A stretch of DNA of 64,000 bases from Albugo candida (Eukaryota > Oomycota > Peronosporomycetes > Albuginales), in assembly GCA_040437565.1 (NCBI GenBank), contig JBDOQK010000043.1, positions 186,001-250,000 on the forward strand. The letters are read 5' to 3'. Shown one piece after another: positions 41,750-51,444 of this stretch (within the stretch, counting starts at the first letter, position 1; the number at the start of each line of letters is the position of its first letter). The translations under genes and the position numbers were made by a program. Below the pieces are notes generated by a model. It was given only the letters and a program-made list of their open reading frames with translations, was not told the origin of the DNA and searched no databases.

Positions 41750-42451
41750 ATGAAGACTGCCGCTTTTTCCGTTTTCTCCGCTTCTCTTGCCATGTGTGCA
41801 GCAGGACAAGGATCTCCATCCGTCACCAACACTGTGACTACCACCAAAACGACGACAAACCCTCCATCGAATACATCAATGAGTTCTATGAGCAACAACA
41901 ATGACATGAAGACTCAATCTACCAGTATGACGAATGATGGCCAAACTATGTGCAGTGATAAGGTCGCGCAGATGGGTATCAATCAGCTTACGAATGGAGA
42001 ATTCCTGTCAACGTGTTCCGGTGGAATATCAATGTCTGTGAACAATATCAGTCATGCTTTGAAACTTCCGGCTGACGATCGGCAGAGAATTTGTTCGTCT
42101 TCGGCATGCATGGCACCATTCCAAACAATGGAATCAGCATCTGAGTACCAGAATTGTCTCGTCATGTATGACGGGAAGCCGCAAAATCTTGCCGAGCACG
42201 CGAAGATGTTTGTCAATGGCTGCAGTAAACAAGGTTCAGTAGCTACCGAAGAAACAAGTGACAAAGAATCATTGACCGATTCAAAAGTAAAAACATCATT
42301 GACCGAATCAAACTCAAATGACATATCGACCACCCCCGATGCCAAAGAGTCAGCGAGTACTCCCGTTGCGGCTGACACGTCTAGCGCTGCCTTCCACTCA
42401 TTCAGTGCAGTTTGTCTCGCTGTCGCTGTCTTCGTGATAGCCATTCAGTAG
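41750..42451 (+). CDS. Elicitin-like GPI-anchored protein, copy 1
   Basis: 233 residues. It opens with a signal peptide ending near CAAGQ (about residue 20). A linker of some 50 residues rich in Thr, Asn, Ser and Met follows. The elicitin domain begins at MCSDKVAQMGINQL and carries six cysteines with the diagnostic four-residue spacing in CSSSAC. A Ser/Thr/Asp-rich stalk and a hydrophobic end (FHSFSAVCLAVAVFVIAIQ), typical of a GPI signal, complete it. Elicitins bind sterols outside the cell, which oomycetes that cannot make sterols need, and are recognised by some plants. This copy has the longest stalk and is the most diverged of the left-hand group. It has no intron. Confidence 0.86.
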   Translation: MKTAAFSVFSASLAMCAAGQGSPSVTNTVTTTKTTTNPPSNTSMSSMSNNNDMKTQSTSMTNDGQTMCSDKVAQMGINQLTNGEFLSTCSGGISMSVNNISHALKLPADDRQRICSSSACMAPFQTMESASEYQNCLVMYDGKPQNLAEHAKMFVNGCSKQGSVATEETSDKESLTDSKVKTSLTESNSNDISTTPDAKESASTPVAADTSSAAFHSFSAVCLAVAVFVIAIQ

Positions 42452-43117
42452 TTCGCATTTGGTTGTGTACGTTCATTCAGTCTTAAAAAATTCATTGCGC
42501 CATAGAATTTTCTTTTTTCCTCAATTCCTGATCTTTTTCAGCCGTTCCACGTGAATGAGTGCTACGGGTCTGACCCTAGATTGCCACTTTCAAGAGACGC
42601 TTTCTATGTCGTTGACAAGGTGATAGATGTATCTACTGATAATTCAGGAGAATCTTCGAAATGCAAATGTCTTAGGATTGCCATTATGACTTGTCAAGAT
42701 TCCATGTTCTGTAGCGACCCTCCGAGTCGCCTATTTCTAGCTAGATAATTGTGATATCAGCAACTTTTGATGGGTATGAGCGTATAAATGTAGCGTAGCC
42801 AGGATGCATCAAAACTGAAGTTATTGTGAAAAGCTAGAAAAAGGGCCCGCTTGATATTGGATAAAAATATATTGTATCGGATGAATGAAACGTGACAATT
42901 GAAAGCTGCAGCATCTATGATGTTTTAATGCATTAAAGTAGCCACAGTAGCCAGCTAGATGGTGAAGAAGCGTTAATGTATAGAACATAATAAGTAGCGC
43001 ATAATCATAATATAATAAAGCGAGCGCGGCAAGACATAAACTCACTTAACGACTCACATTTACAGTTACATCATGTCATCACTATTTCGACAATAACACT
43101 GCAACAATGACCTAACA
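42452..43117. other. Intergenic stretch after elicitin copy 1
   Basis: No gene is supported here. It leads up to the inverted-repeat element. Confidence 0.55.
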
Positions 43118-44935
43118 CTCCATCGTTATTCAGCACTCAGCTTTTCTGTAATCAGCACTCAGCCACCATGAAATATTAGCGTAGTGTCCTCTGATTGGTA
43201 AAATAATATAGCAGAATAAACAATTTGAAATTACGGGAATCGTTATTCAGCCCCTACCCTCCATAAATTAATGACAATTATAGCCTCTGATTGGTCTGAA
43301 TAGATGCAACGGAAAAAATAAAACGTATATATATCACACTGTTGTCTCCTGCAACTTTAATTTACCTGTAGGCTGACGACAGCTAGAATGGGCTATTCTT
43401 CGACCATGCTTTTAGTCACCAAGTAACACCGCTGTATGCTAATGATTTTGATCAGCATTGATGGCTGGTGCAGCCAATGCCAGTTCATATTGAGGCTGGG
43501 ACCATGTCAATTGGAATTGAGATAGCATTGAAGAGGATAAATGATGAGTATGGGAATGCTTCCAATGATCGTAAGCTTGCGCTGTGGACTATGTCTTGGC
43601 AGTCCCAGAGACAGAAATTCGCGATTCTGTGCAAGTGTGCACGCGTGGTAAGCCATCAAGCTCAACGTAGCGACTTCCATCGATGTTTGAGCATGTTAGC
43701 GCTGCTTTGGATGCTAGACCCCGACAACTTTTTTTTTCAATTACAACATGCCTAGTTAATTATTACTCTCACAACTTTTTCTTTTTGCAGAATACATACA
43801 TGAATTTCACATTTCTAGCTAATTACATCCATACACACCCTAAATTGTTGCGCCAGCAGCTCCAATCGAGAATTATTTGTGATTGGCTAGTGCACAGAGC
43901 ATTTCATCTGTGATAGGCTAATACTTCCGACAATTTCCATTTGACACACAGCATTTGAGCATCAGACACAGGGAAATGCAGGTGCAGCAATTGCGAAAAT
44001 TTTGCTATAGCAAGCGGTCTTGCGAAATTTCGGTTACAAATTAGATTCAGAACAAGCTTAAGTAAAAAATCAGACATTTTTCCTTCACAGAATTATTTCT
44101 CAACACACTTTACCTTCGGCCGTTAGCGTATTATAACTTTTGCATCTTAACGAGGCATTACAGCTTAACAAACTGGCAATGAATCGTTCACTAGTGATGA
44201 ATGTTTAGCTCAGTTGATGGTCCCTTTCTCTACTAGATTTAGCGTTAGACTTAAATGACTTTTATTATTGGGGTTATAAAAAATATACACCAAGATAAAT
44301 GAAAAATAAAATNNNNNNNNNNNNNNNNNNNNNNNNNNNNNNNNNNNNNNNNNNNNNNNNNNNNNNNNNNNNNNNNNNNNNNNNNNNNNNNNNNNNNNNN
44401 NNNNNNNNNNNNTTATTTTATTTTTCATTTATCTTGGTGTATATTTTTTATAACCCCTTTATTATTTGAAAATGTAAACTTATTTATTTCTCAAAAATGT
44501 TGTGGGAGTAATAATTTAAGTAGGCATAACGTAATCTAAATTGCGAATAAATGAAATTTAATAAAAAGCTGTCAGGATATCAATACCACTAATTATTGCG
44601 TCAAAAAAGTTGTGGGAGTAATAATCTAAGTAGGCATGATGTAATTCAAAATGAAAAATAACAACGTAATTAAAAAAAAGTTGTCGGGATATTAAAAAAA
44701 GTTGTCGGGATATCAATACCCTTATTTTATTGTTTTCATTTCGTTGCATTTATTCAGACCAATAAGAGGTCACATTTTGCATCAATTTATAAAGGGGGGG
44801 CTAGTTAACGATTCCCGTTATTTGTTTTCATTTATTCTCTTATATTTGTTTAAACCATTCAAAGGCCACAATCGCCATTAGTTTATGGAGGCTGAGTGCT
44901 GATTACAGAAAAGTGAGTGCTGAATAAGGATTCCC
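43118..44935. mobile_element. Foldback-like DNA element with long inverted ends (contains gap 14)
   Basis: The left end (about 43125-43345) matches the reverse complement of the right end (about 44715-44935). Shared features are TTATTCAGCACTCA, TTTTCTGTAATCAGCACTCAG, a GGGAATCGTTA junction and a TATTGGTCTGAATA-like block, at perhaps 75 percent identity. Each end holds two related subunits of about 120 bp. Inner arms also mirror each other: a 43-nt stretch before gap 14 (44313-44412) returns inverted right after it, and an ATTATTACTCYCACAAC block at 43760 returns inverted at 44500 and 44615. No transposase frame is seen, so it is probably non-autonomous. A target duplication could not be fixed. 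Confidence 0.72.
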
Positions 44936-44974
44936 CAACAATAAACAATAAATAACAAATGACACCTGTGTCGT

Positions 44975-46230
44975 TCAACGATAGCTGAATGAGCATGCGC
45001 TTCTCCTTCTTGAATCGTGCTCCTTTAAGAGCACAAGGATTCTCATCTTGTACAAAAGACCACCTGCTCGAGTCATCCCATTCAAGAACCGAAACAAGCG
45101 GTCGAATAAGGAATTGCTCAGTTGGACGGAATCTTCAGTCTGCTGTCCAACTTCATCTTCAGCTTCTGCGAGCGATTCGTCTGAAGTTGAAGATGTCGAT
45201 GAGTATCGACTTTCCCTGCGGATGGGTCGAGCATCATCGTTCCATTGACGTGGGTGAACAACCACTTGTCCCGCAACTCCTCCACCACCCAACATTTTAA
45301 TAACCGTTTCTTCCGTATGTAAACTAGGAACTCGTAGACGGATGAGTTCTTCCACGTGCTCCTCCGCCTCCTTCCTCAAACGCTCTGTGCTTTGTCGATT
45401 GCTCGCTTTGAATTCCTTGATTTTGCCATTACAAACTGCACCTCTTTTTTTCGCTTCCTTGGCATTCATTTCCGATGCTGCAACCTTTTTAAGAAGCTGA
45501 CGTTGTACTGCAAGTAAATGCCTCAACTCTCGCTGTATGGCATACAAATTTTCGCTGCTTTGTTCTGTAACACCGGATGTCACATCGATCTTCTTTGAGA
45601 TACTCGAATAAATGCAGTCCTTCATGTGGCCAATTTCAATAGCGACTTGTTCTTTTGGCGAAGATTCTAGATTGTTCGGAAAACTTGGAGACTTCAGTTC
45701 AGCAGTATCATGAAAGCTTGATCGATTGACTTCGTGATGACAGCATATCAATCTTCTGTTGATGCTTCTCTGCATGATTCCTCAAGTCCTTATGCTCAAA
45801 ATACAATAGCTTGTGATCGGACTGGAGGTCACTGTGGTAGCTGGCTTTCAATTCCATGGATAGTCCCAATTTCGCCACCACTCTCTTATTTCCTTTGTCG
45901 GCTTGCTTCTGATTCAATTAAAGAGACACCATCGACTGAGATTTGCTGTCCAGTTAAGATTTTAGATCTTGTATTTCAAGTACTTGTCGATCCGACTCCA
46001 GTTGTACCTTCAGAAATTTTTCTTCCAGCTTCTTGACCTTTTTATGGAGCTGTTGCATAGCCTCGATGTTGCTTGTTTCAGATGACATAGCCGTTTCACA
46101 AGCAATAAGAGGTGCGCTTCTCATCCCTCTGTTTTCTTGTTCGCTGCTCGCTGATACACTTTCATGTGGGGTTGAACATTACAGTCGATTCTTCAACAAA
46201 TCAACGCGACTTTTTCCCAGATTCAAGTCC
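44975..46230 (-). pseudogene. Decayed coiled-coil protein gene
   Basis: Minus-strand coding character extends from about 46230 to 44975 but not in one frame. The upstream part has IEAMQQLHKKVKKLEEKFLK and LESDRQVLEIQDL, then in-frame stops and a frame change near 45710. The lower part is a 266-residue frame with NLYAIQRELRHLLAVQRQLL coiled coil and a Ser-rich end. Short introns could rescue some breaks, but no GT-AG pair removes all of them. The protein would be a long coiled-coil protein of unknown role. Its 5' end abuts a LINE fragment, so insertion-driven loss is plausible. Confidence 0.55.
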
Positions 46231-46235
46231 TTCTG

Positions 46236-46536
46236 AAGCATCGTCACATTGATGTAAAAGTACTTTCAAGAGTTTTGGCGTATCGATTGCAACGTTTTTT
46301 GCCAAAATTGATCCATCAAGATCAAAAGCATTTGTGCGAGGAAGGTCAATGCATCACTATATTCGACATCTCACCCACATTCAAGACTTGGTCACTCATC
46401 GTGGGGAGGAAGCTTATGCGACTTTTTTCGACTTTGAGAAAGCATATGATCGAGTCAATTGGACGTACATGTTTCGCGTTTTGGAAAAATGGGCGTTGGA
46501 AAAAGTTTCATCGACTGGGTTCGTCTTTTGTACAAT
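46236..46536 (+). mobile_element. LINE (non-LTR retrotransposon) reverse-transcriptase fragment
   Basis: Plus-strand translation gives VKVLSRVLAYRLQRFLPKLI, GRSMHHYIRHLTHIQDLV and ATFFDFEKAYDRVNWTYMFR. This is the order of conserved blocks of L1-like LINE reverse transcriptase up to domain 2 (F-DF-KAYD-V). It continues as GKSFIDWVRLLYN in another frame. At least two frame changes occur in 300 bp, so it is an old, inactive piece. It runs into gap 15, so its 3' part, including the catalytic domain, is not seen. It lies directly before the elicitin tandem. Confidence 0.85.
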
Positions 46537-46636
46537 NNNNNNNNNNNNNNNNNNNNNNNNNNNNNNNNNNNNNNNNNNNNNNNNNNNNNNNNNNNNNNNN
46601 NNNNNNNNNNNNNNNNNNNNNNNNNNNNNNNNNNNN
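46537..46636. other. Gap 15 between LINE fragment and elicitin tandem
   Basis: 100 N. The left flank is LINE and the right flank begins inside an elicitin gene. The flanks do not overlap each other. Instead, the first 66 bases on the right equal the last 66 bases before gap 16. Confidence 0.9.
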
Positions 46637-46826
46637 CTTTGTCACTGTGTGCGAAAACGGTGGTAAAGATGAGAAAGTATCTGGAAGCACTGACGGTTCC
46701 GGTGAAGCAGGACTCAAGGGGGATGGTACCAATTCAGTCGTGAAGGATGTGAAGTCGAATGCTGGCTTCCACTCATTCAGTGCAGCCTGTGTCGCAGTAT
46801 CATTGTTTGTTTTGGCCCTGCAGTAG
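46637..46826 (+). CDS. Elicitin-like protein, copy 2 (C-terminal part only)
   Basis: Only the end of the gene is present: FVTVCENGGKDEKVSGSTDG (with the sixth cysteine), the Gly/Ser/Asp stalk and the GPI-type tail FHSFSAACVAVSLFVLALQ. It is nearly the same as the end of copy 6. The N-terminal part is lost in gap 15. Its first 66 bases are identical to the last 66 before gap 16, so it may also represent the missing end of copy 4. It belongs to the long-linker type. Confidence 0.85.
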
Positions 46827-47480
46827 CCTCATACATTTTAGCTGCCTCTATTTCTCCATAATACAAATTGATTTTTTCATAAGAAAAGTTAGCGTTTTCG
46901 TCCCACATAGAAATTCAAATGAAATCAGTGTCAGAAATAAATTATGTGAACCAGGAGAAAAAGTGTAGGAACATAAACTCAGATGAAGATTGCACGTAGG
47001 AATTTAATTATTACTGGAGAAAGTTGTGCTGCGTATCATGGCATCAAATACCTTGTATGCATCTAGAGTTTCTCGGCGATTTTCTATGAGCTCCGCAGTT
47101 TTATTAGTACTTAGAGCACTTATGTAATCGACCCAATCCGGGTCATTGGATCTTATAGAAGAAAAACATGTAGATTGGAGGATCATCTGAAAAGCGGCAA
47201 AGTCTTCGACCCACAAAGGAAAGCAGGAAAATCTCGTGTAGACCTGAGATGACTAAATTATGCTTCCAATTCGGCGTTGAAGGGTACGACCGTGCTATTA
47301 CCAAGTACTAAAGGTGCCTCAGAGAAGGATAAGAACTCGAAACGTTCGCCTACATTAGAAACAAAACCGTATGTGTAGCGGTGAGGACAGGATCTATTTG
47401 CGGATGCTGGTTTGTCTGGCTACTAAATATGAATCCCTGATGAACTTAACTGAAGCTATGTATAATGTGATCCTTCTTTT
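46827..47480. other. Intergenic between elicitin copies 2 and 3
   Basis: A 70-residue minus-strand frame at 47004-47216 (with WVEDFAAFQMILQSTCF) has some coding character but no recognised family and no clear exons beside it. The rest shows no feature. Confidence 0.45.
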
Positions 47481-47481
47481 C

Positions 47482-47540
47482 TCACTTACCGAATCGCCTT
47501 GATCACCACAACTATCTTCTGTACAAATCTCTGATCACAA
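47482..47540 (+). promoter_or_regulatory. Elicitin-family 5' block, copy 3
   Basis: TCACTTACCGAATCG, then CTTCTGTACAAA and ATCACAAATGAAG at the start codon, in the same order as in the other copies. Confidence 0.6.
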
Positions 47541-48119
47541 ATGAAGACTATTAATTTATCCGTTCTTTACACCACCCTTACTTCGTATGTTGCTGGACAA
47601 AATATGCCATCCAGCGCGGACACAACAGTAGCTTCATCAAGCAATATGAGCCCTCTACCCACAGCATCAATGTGCAACATAACCTTAATTACAATGGGAA
47701 TCAATCAGTTGACAAATATGAAGTTGCTTTCATCGTGCTCCGGTGGAACGCTAATATCTGTCAGCAACATTAGTGACGCTGCCAAACTTTCCGCTGAGAG
47801 TCTTCAAAAAATCTGTGCTGCTCCGACATGCATGAAACCATTTCGAAAAATGGCATCATCAGCTTTGTACAAGAATTGCGTTGTAATGTATGACGGAAAG
47901 ATGCAAAATTTGGCCGAGCAAGCTGAGCACTTTGTCAATATGTGCAAAGAAGGTGGTTATGGTGACAGCGTATCTGGAAGCACTGATGGTTCTGGCGAAG
48001 CGGGAAGCAAAAAAGATGGGACCGAGTCGGTCGTGAAGGATGAAAAGTCCAATGCTCCTTTTCACTCATTTGGCGCAGCCTTTATCGCTGCTTCATGGTT
48101 TGTTTTAGCTCTGCCGTAG
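47541..48119 (+). CDS. Elicitin-like GPI-anchored protein, copy 3 (short-linker type)
   Basis: 192 residues. The signal peptide ends near YVAGQ. The linker before the first domain cysteine is only about 24 residues, against about 61 in the long type. The domain runs from MCNITLITMGINQL to FVNMCKEGG, with CAAPTC as the four-spaced cysteine pair. The stalk has SGSTDGSGEAGSKKDGTE and the tail FGAAFIAASWFVLALP. The penultimate region lacks the tail cysteine of other copies. Its 3' flank with a GTAATAAAA polyadenylation-like motif is shared with copy 5. It is close to copy 5 but clearly different. Confidence 0.87.
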   Translation: MKTINLSVLYTTLTSYVAGQNMPSSADTTVASSSNMSPLPTASMCNITLITMGINQLTNMKLLSSCSGGTLISVSNISDAAKLSAESLQKICAAPTCMKPFRKMASSALYKNCVVMYDGKMQNLAEQAEHFVNMCKEGGYGDSVSGSTDGSGEAGSKKDGTESVVKDEKSNAPFHSFGAAFIAASWFVLALP

Positions 48120-48790
48120 CCTCATACATTTTAATTGCTTTTTTTCCGTAATAAAAATTCCTTCTCTCAAGCAAATGTGTTGAATATTTCTTCGCTTGTT
48201 TGCTCCATAGTGAGAGTTATGGAGTTAACTCATAGACCTCTTCGGAAAAGTAAGGTTCGTCCTAAGTCAAAATGCATTTTGCTGCTATTTGAGTTTAAGG
48301 AACAGTTTGAGTCTTGAGAAATGGCTTTTACGTCATCTAGCGCTTTATTTGGACTTCACTGACCGATTTCTACTTCGTCGAAATCTCGAGAACATGATTA
48401 GCACAGTAATTGAGACTTGGCAAATAATCGTGAATTGGGATTGTTTAGTCACTCAGCAGTTTATATAGACGTTTTCGAAACGGTTGGGTAGAGCTTATAG
48501 ACAATAAATGTATTGGAAGCATTTGTGGGCTGATGGAAGAGCGGTAAAGGGTTCAAGCATTACTAAGAGTGAAGCGTACATGGTACTGAACTTCTATTTC
48601 GGGTTCTGCGTATCCGGACACACTGCATTACACCTTACTAATGCAGGTTGGTGCCTCCACAGGATAAGAAATATGTCAAAAAGGCAAATCTTATTATAGC
48701 GGTAAAGGCAGCGGTAAAAGCAACTTCTACTTACGGAAATTACTTGTTCTGAGCACCTATTAGGTTACTTTTAACGCATCAATAACAAAC
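48120..48790. other. Intergenic spacer of the elicitin pair (first copy)
   Basis: No gene. It aligns over most of its length with 49957-50670 (for instance GTAGAGCTTATAGAC and GAGCGGTAAAGGGTT), showing that genes and spacer were duplicated as a block. Confidence 0.75.
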
Positions 48791-48792
48791 TC

Positions 48793-48856
48793 TCACTTTT
48801 CAATTCGACTTGACTCTCACAGCTACCTTCTGTACGAAACATACTCTTAACCACAA
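48793..48856 (+). promoter_or_regulatory. Elicitin-family 5' block, copy 4
   Basis: TCACTTTTCAATTCG is close to the oomycete Inr/FPR consensus TCAYTYYNCAWTTT. It is followed by CTTCTGTACGAAAC and CACAAATGAAG. Confidence 0.7.
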
Positions 48857-49422
48857 ATGAAGACTACTACTTTCTCTGTTCTCTCTACCACACTTGCTTT
48901 GTATGCCGCCGGACAAAACATGCCAACAACTATGAGCACAACAAATGCTCCATCCAGCGATATGAATACTCTTTCTACCATGAACAATACTCCGTCCGAC
49001 AACATGCCAAATACCATGTCCAACAATAACATGAGACCTATGGCCAACAATGACATGAAGAATCCGTCCACCGACTCAATGAGTGGAGGAGCACCAATGT
49101 GCAATAGTATGCTTACTACCATGGGAATCAATCAGCTAACAGATGGCAAATTACTATCATCGTGCTCCGGTGGAATTCCAATGTCTGTTAATAACGTCAG
49201 TGACGCTATCAAACTTTCTGCTGAAGATCTGAAAAAGATTTGTTCTTCCTCGGTATGCATGAAACCATTCTCGAAAATGGCTTCATCAGCTGACTACAAA
49301 GACTGTGTCGCTATGTACGACGGAAAATTGCAAAATCTTGGCGAGCAAGCCAAGCACTTTGTCACTGTGTGCGAAAACGGTGGTAAAGATGAGAAAGTAT
49401 CTGGAAGCACTGACGGTTCCGG
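48857..49422 (+). CDS. Elicitin-like protein, copy 4 (long-linker type, 3' end in gap)
   Basis: 188 residues are visible before gap 16. Signal peptide MKTTTFSVLSTTLALYAAGQ; a linker of about 60 residues of Met, Asn, Thr, Ser and Pro with NNM repeats; then the domain from MCNSMLTTMGINQL through CSSSVC to FVTVCENGG and the start of the stalk. It is almost identical to copy 6, differing at a few linker residues. The end of the gene, including the GPI tail, is in gap 16. It stands as the second gene of the repeated pair. Confidence 0.87.
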
Positions 49423-49522
49423 NNNNNNNNNNNNNNNNNNNNNNNNNNNNNNNNNNNNNNNNNNNNNNNNNNNNNNNNNNNNNNNNNNNNNNNNNNNNNN
49501 NNNNNNNNNNNNNNNNNNNNNN
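49423..49522. other. Gap 16 inside the elicitin tandem
   Basis: 100 N. The 66 bases before it (49357-49422) equal 46637-46702. The 66 bases after it (49523-49588) equal 47686-47751. The true gap content is therefore probably a further copy of about 46703-47685, some 0.98 kb. Confidence 0.8.
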
Positions 49523-49956
49523 TAATTACAATGGGAATCAATCAGTTGACAAATATGAAGTTGCTTTCATCGTGCTCCGGTGGAACGCCAATATCTGTCA
49601 GCAACACTAGTGACGCAAACAAACTTCCCGCTGAGAGTCTTCAAAAAATCTGTGTTGCTCCGATATGCATGAACCCATTTCGAGAAATGGCATCATCAGC
49701 TTTGTACAAGAATTGCGTTGTGATGTATGATGGAAAGATGCAAAATTTAGCCGAGCGAGCAGAGCACTTTCTCAATATGTGCAAAGAAGGTGGTTATGAT
49801 GACAGCGCTTCTGGAAGCAGTGATGGTTCTGGCGAAGCGGGAAGCAAAAAAGATGGGACCGAGCCGGTCGTGAAGGATGAGAAGTCCAATGCTGCTTTTA
49901 AATCATTTAGTGCAGCTTGTATCGCTGCTTTATGGTTTGTTGTAGCTCTGCAGTAG
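49523..49956 (+). CDS. Elicitin-like protein, copy 5 (short-linker type, 5' end in gap)
   Basis: The part present starts just after the first domain cysteine (MGINQLTNMKLLSSCSGG) and runs through CVAPIC and FLNMCKEGG to the stalk and tail FKSFSAACIAALWFVVALQ. It is very close to copy 3, with differences scattered from 49589 onward. The signal peptide and linker fall in gap 16. The downstream spacer and the GTAATAAAA motif match those after copy 3. Confidence 0.87.
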
Positions 49957-50672
49957 CCTGATACCTTTTAATCGCTTATTTTTTCCGTAATAAAATGCAT
50001 TCTAAGGAAATATGTTCAATGTTCTCCCTTGGTCTTTTCTATAAAAAAAGAAGTGAGGTCAATCCGTAGGTTCTAAGATTTTTCGTGACTCAAAATGCGT
50101 TTTGTTGCCTATTTGAGTTTAGGAAACAGTTTGAATGTTGAGAAATGTCTTTATGTCATCTAGCGTTTCATTTGGACTGCACTGACCAATAAATTTGCGC
50201 CAACATCTCGAGAAGATGATTGACGCAATAACTAAAAGTAGGCAAAAATAGTGAATTGGCATTGTCTATTCACTCAGCAGCTGGTATAGCAGTTTCCAAA
50301 ACGAATAAGTAGAGCTTATAGACGATAAGTGTGTTGAAAGTGGTTATGGGCTGATTGAAGAGCGGTAAAGGGTTTGAACATTACTAAAAGCATGTATCTC
50401 GGAAAGAATTCTAAGAGTAACAAGTAACAATACCGAACTTCTATTTTTGCTTCTGCGTATCCGGACACACTACATTTCACACATTATTAATGCAGGTACA
50501 AGCCTCAACAGGATAAGAACTTCAAGAATCCCGCTCGCAATACGAAAAGGAAAATCTCATTATAGCGGTATAGGCAGCGGTAAAGGCAAGTTCTACATGC
50601 GGATATTACTTGGTCTGAGTACCTATTACGTTATGATGATAAGCTCTGAATGCATCAATATCAAACTCTTAC
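49957..50672. other. Intergenic spacer of the elicitin pair (second copy)
   Basis: No gene. It is homologous to 48120-48790 with substitutions and small indels, so the block duplication is not very recent. Confidence 0.75.
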
Positions 50673-50731
50673 TTTTCAATTCGACTTGACTCTCACAGAT
50701 ACCTTCTGTACGAAACATACTCTTGATAAAA
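50673..50731 (+). promoter_or_regulatory. Elicitin-family 5' block, copy 6
   Basis: ACTTTTCAATTCGACTTGAC, then CTTCTGTACGAAAC, nearly identical to the block before copy 4. The final ATCACAA element is changed to TGATAAAA. Confidence 0.68.
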
Positions 50732-51421
50732 ATGAAGACTACTACTTTCTCCGTTCTTTCTGCCACACTTGCTTTGTATGCCGCCGGACAAAACATGCCA
50801 ACAACTATGAGCACAACAAATGCTCCATCCAGCAATATGAATACACTTTCTACCGTGAACAATAATCCGTCCGACAACATGCCAAATACCATGTCCAACA
50901 ACAACATGCGACCTATGGCCAACAATGACATGAACAATCCGTCTACCGACTCAATGAGCGGCGGAGCACCAATGTGCAATAGTATGCTTACTACCATGGG
51001 AATCAATCAGCTAACTGATGGAAAATTACTATCATCGTGCTCCGGTGGAATTCCAATGTCTGTTAATAACATCAGTGACGCTATCAAACTTTCTGCTGAA
51101 GATCTGAAAAAGATTTGCTCTTCCTCTGTATGCATGAAACCATTCTCGAAAATGGCTTCATCAGCTGACTACAAAGACTGTGTCGCTATGTACGACGGAA
51201 AATTGCAAAATCTTGGTGAGCAAGCCAAGCGCTTTGTCACTGTGTGCGAAAATGGTGGCAAAGATGAGAAAGTCTCTGGAAGCACTGACGGTTCCGGTGA
51301 AGCAGGACTCAAGGGGGATGGTACCAATTCAGTTGGTAAAGATGTGAAGTCGAATGCTGGCTTCCACTCATTCAGTGCAGCCTGTATCGCTGTCTCATTG
51401 TTTGTTTTAGCCCTGCAGTAG
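50732..51421 (+). CDS. Elicitin-like GPI-anchored protein, copy 6 (long-linker type, complete)
   Basis: 229 residues, the best complete example. The signal peptide is residues 1-20. The linker at about 21-80 is almost only Met, Asn, Ser, Thr, Pro and Ala. The elicitin domain has cysteines at 82, 103, 129, 134, 150 and 172, with spacings of 20, 25, 4, 15 and 21 residues. The four-residue gap and the order fit elicitin-like (ELL) proteins rather than the classical 98-residue elicitins. The stalk (about 173-205) is Gly/Ser/Asp/Lys-rich, and the last 20 residues are hydrophobic with SNAG before them as a possible GPI site. It is probably at the outer face of the plasma membrane or the wall. Confidence 0.9.
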   Translation: MKTTTFSVLSATLALYAAGQNMPTTMSTTNAPSSNMNTLSTVNNNPSDNMPNTMSNNNMRPMANNDMNNPSTDSMSGGAPMCNSMLTTMGINQLTDGKLLSSCSGGIPMSVNNISDAIKLSAEDLKKICSSSVCMKPFSKMASSADYKDCVAMYDGKLQNLGEQAKRFVTVCENGGKDEKVSGSTDGSGEAGLKGDGTNSVGKDVKSNAGFHSFSAACIAVSLFVLALQ

Positions 51422-51444
51422 TCTCTGAAATTGTCATCTTTTTT

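Noticed and set aside
43118-44935. CRISPR-like array from the repeated CACAAC/ATTATTAC blocks
   Set aside because: The repeats are inverted and irregular, the genome is eukaryotic, and the layout fits a foldback element.
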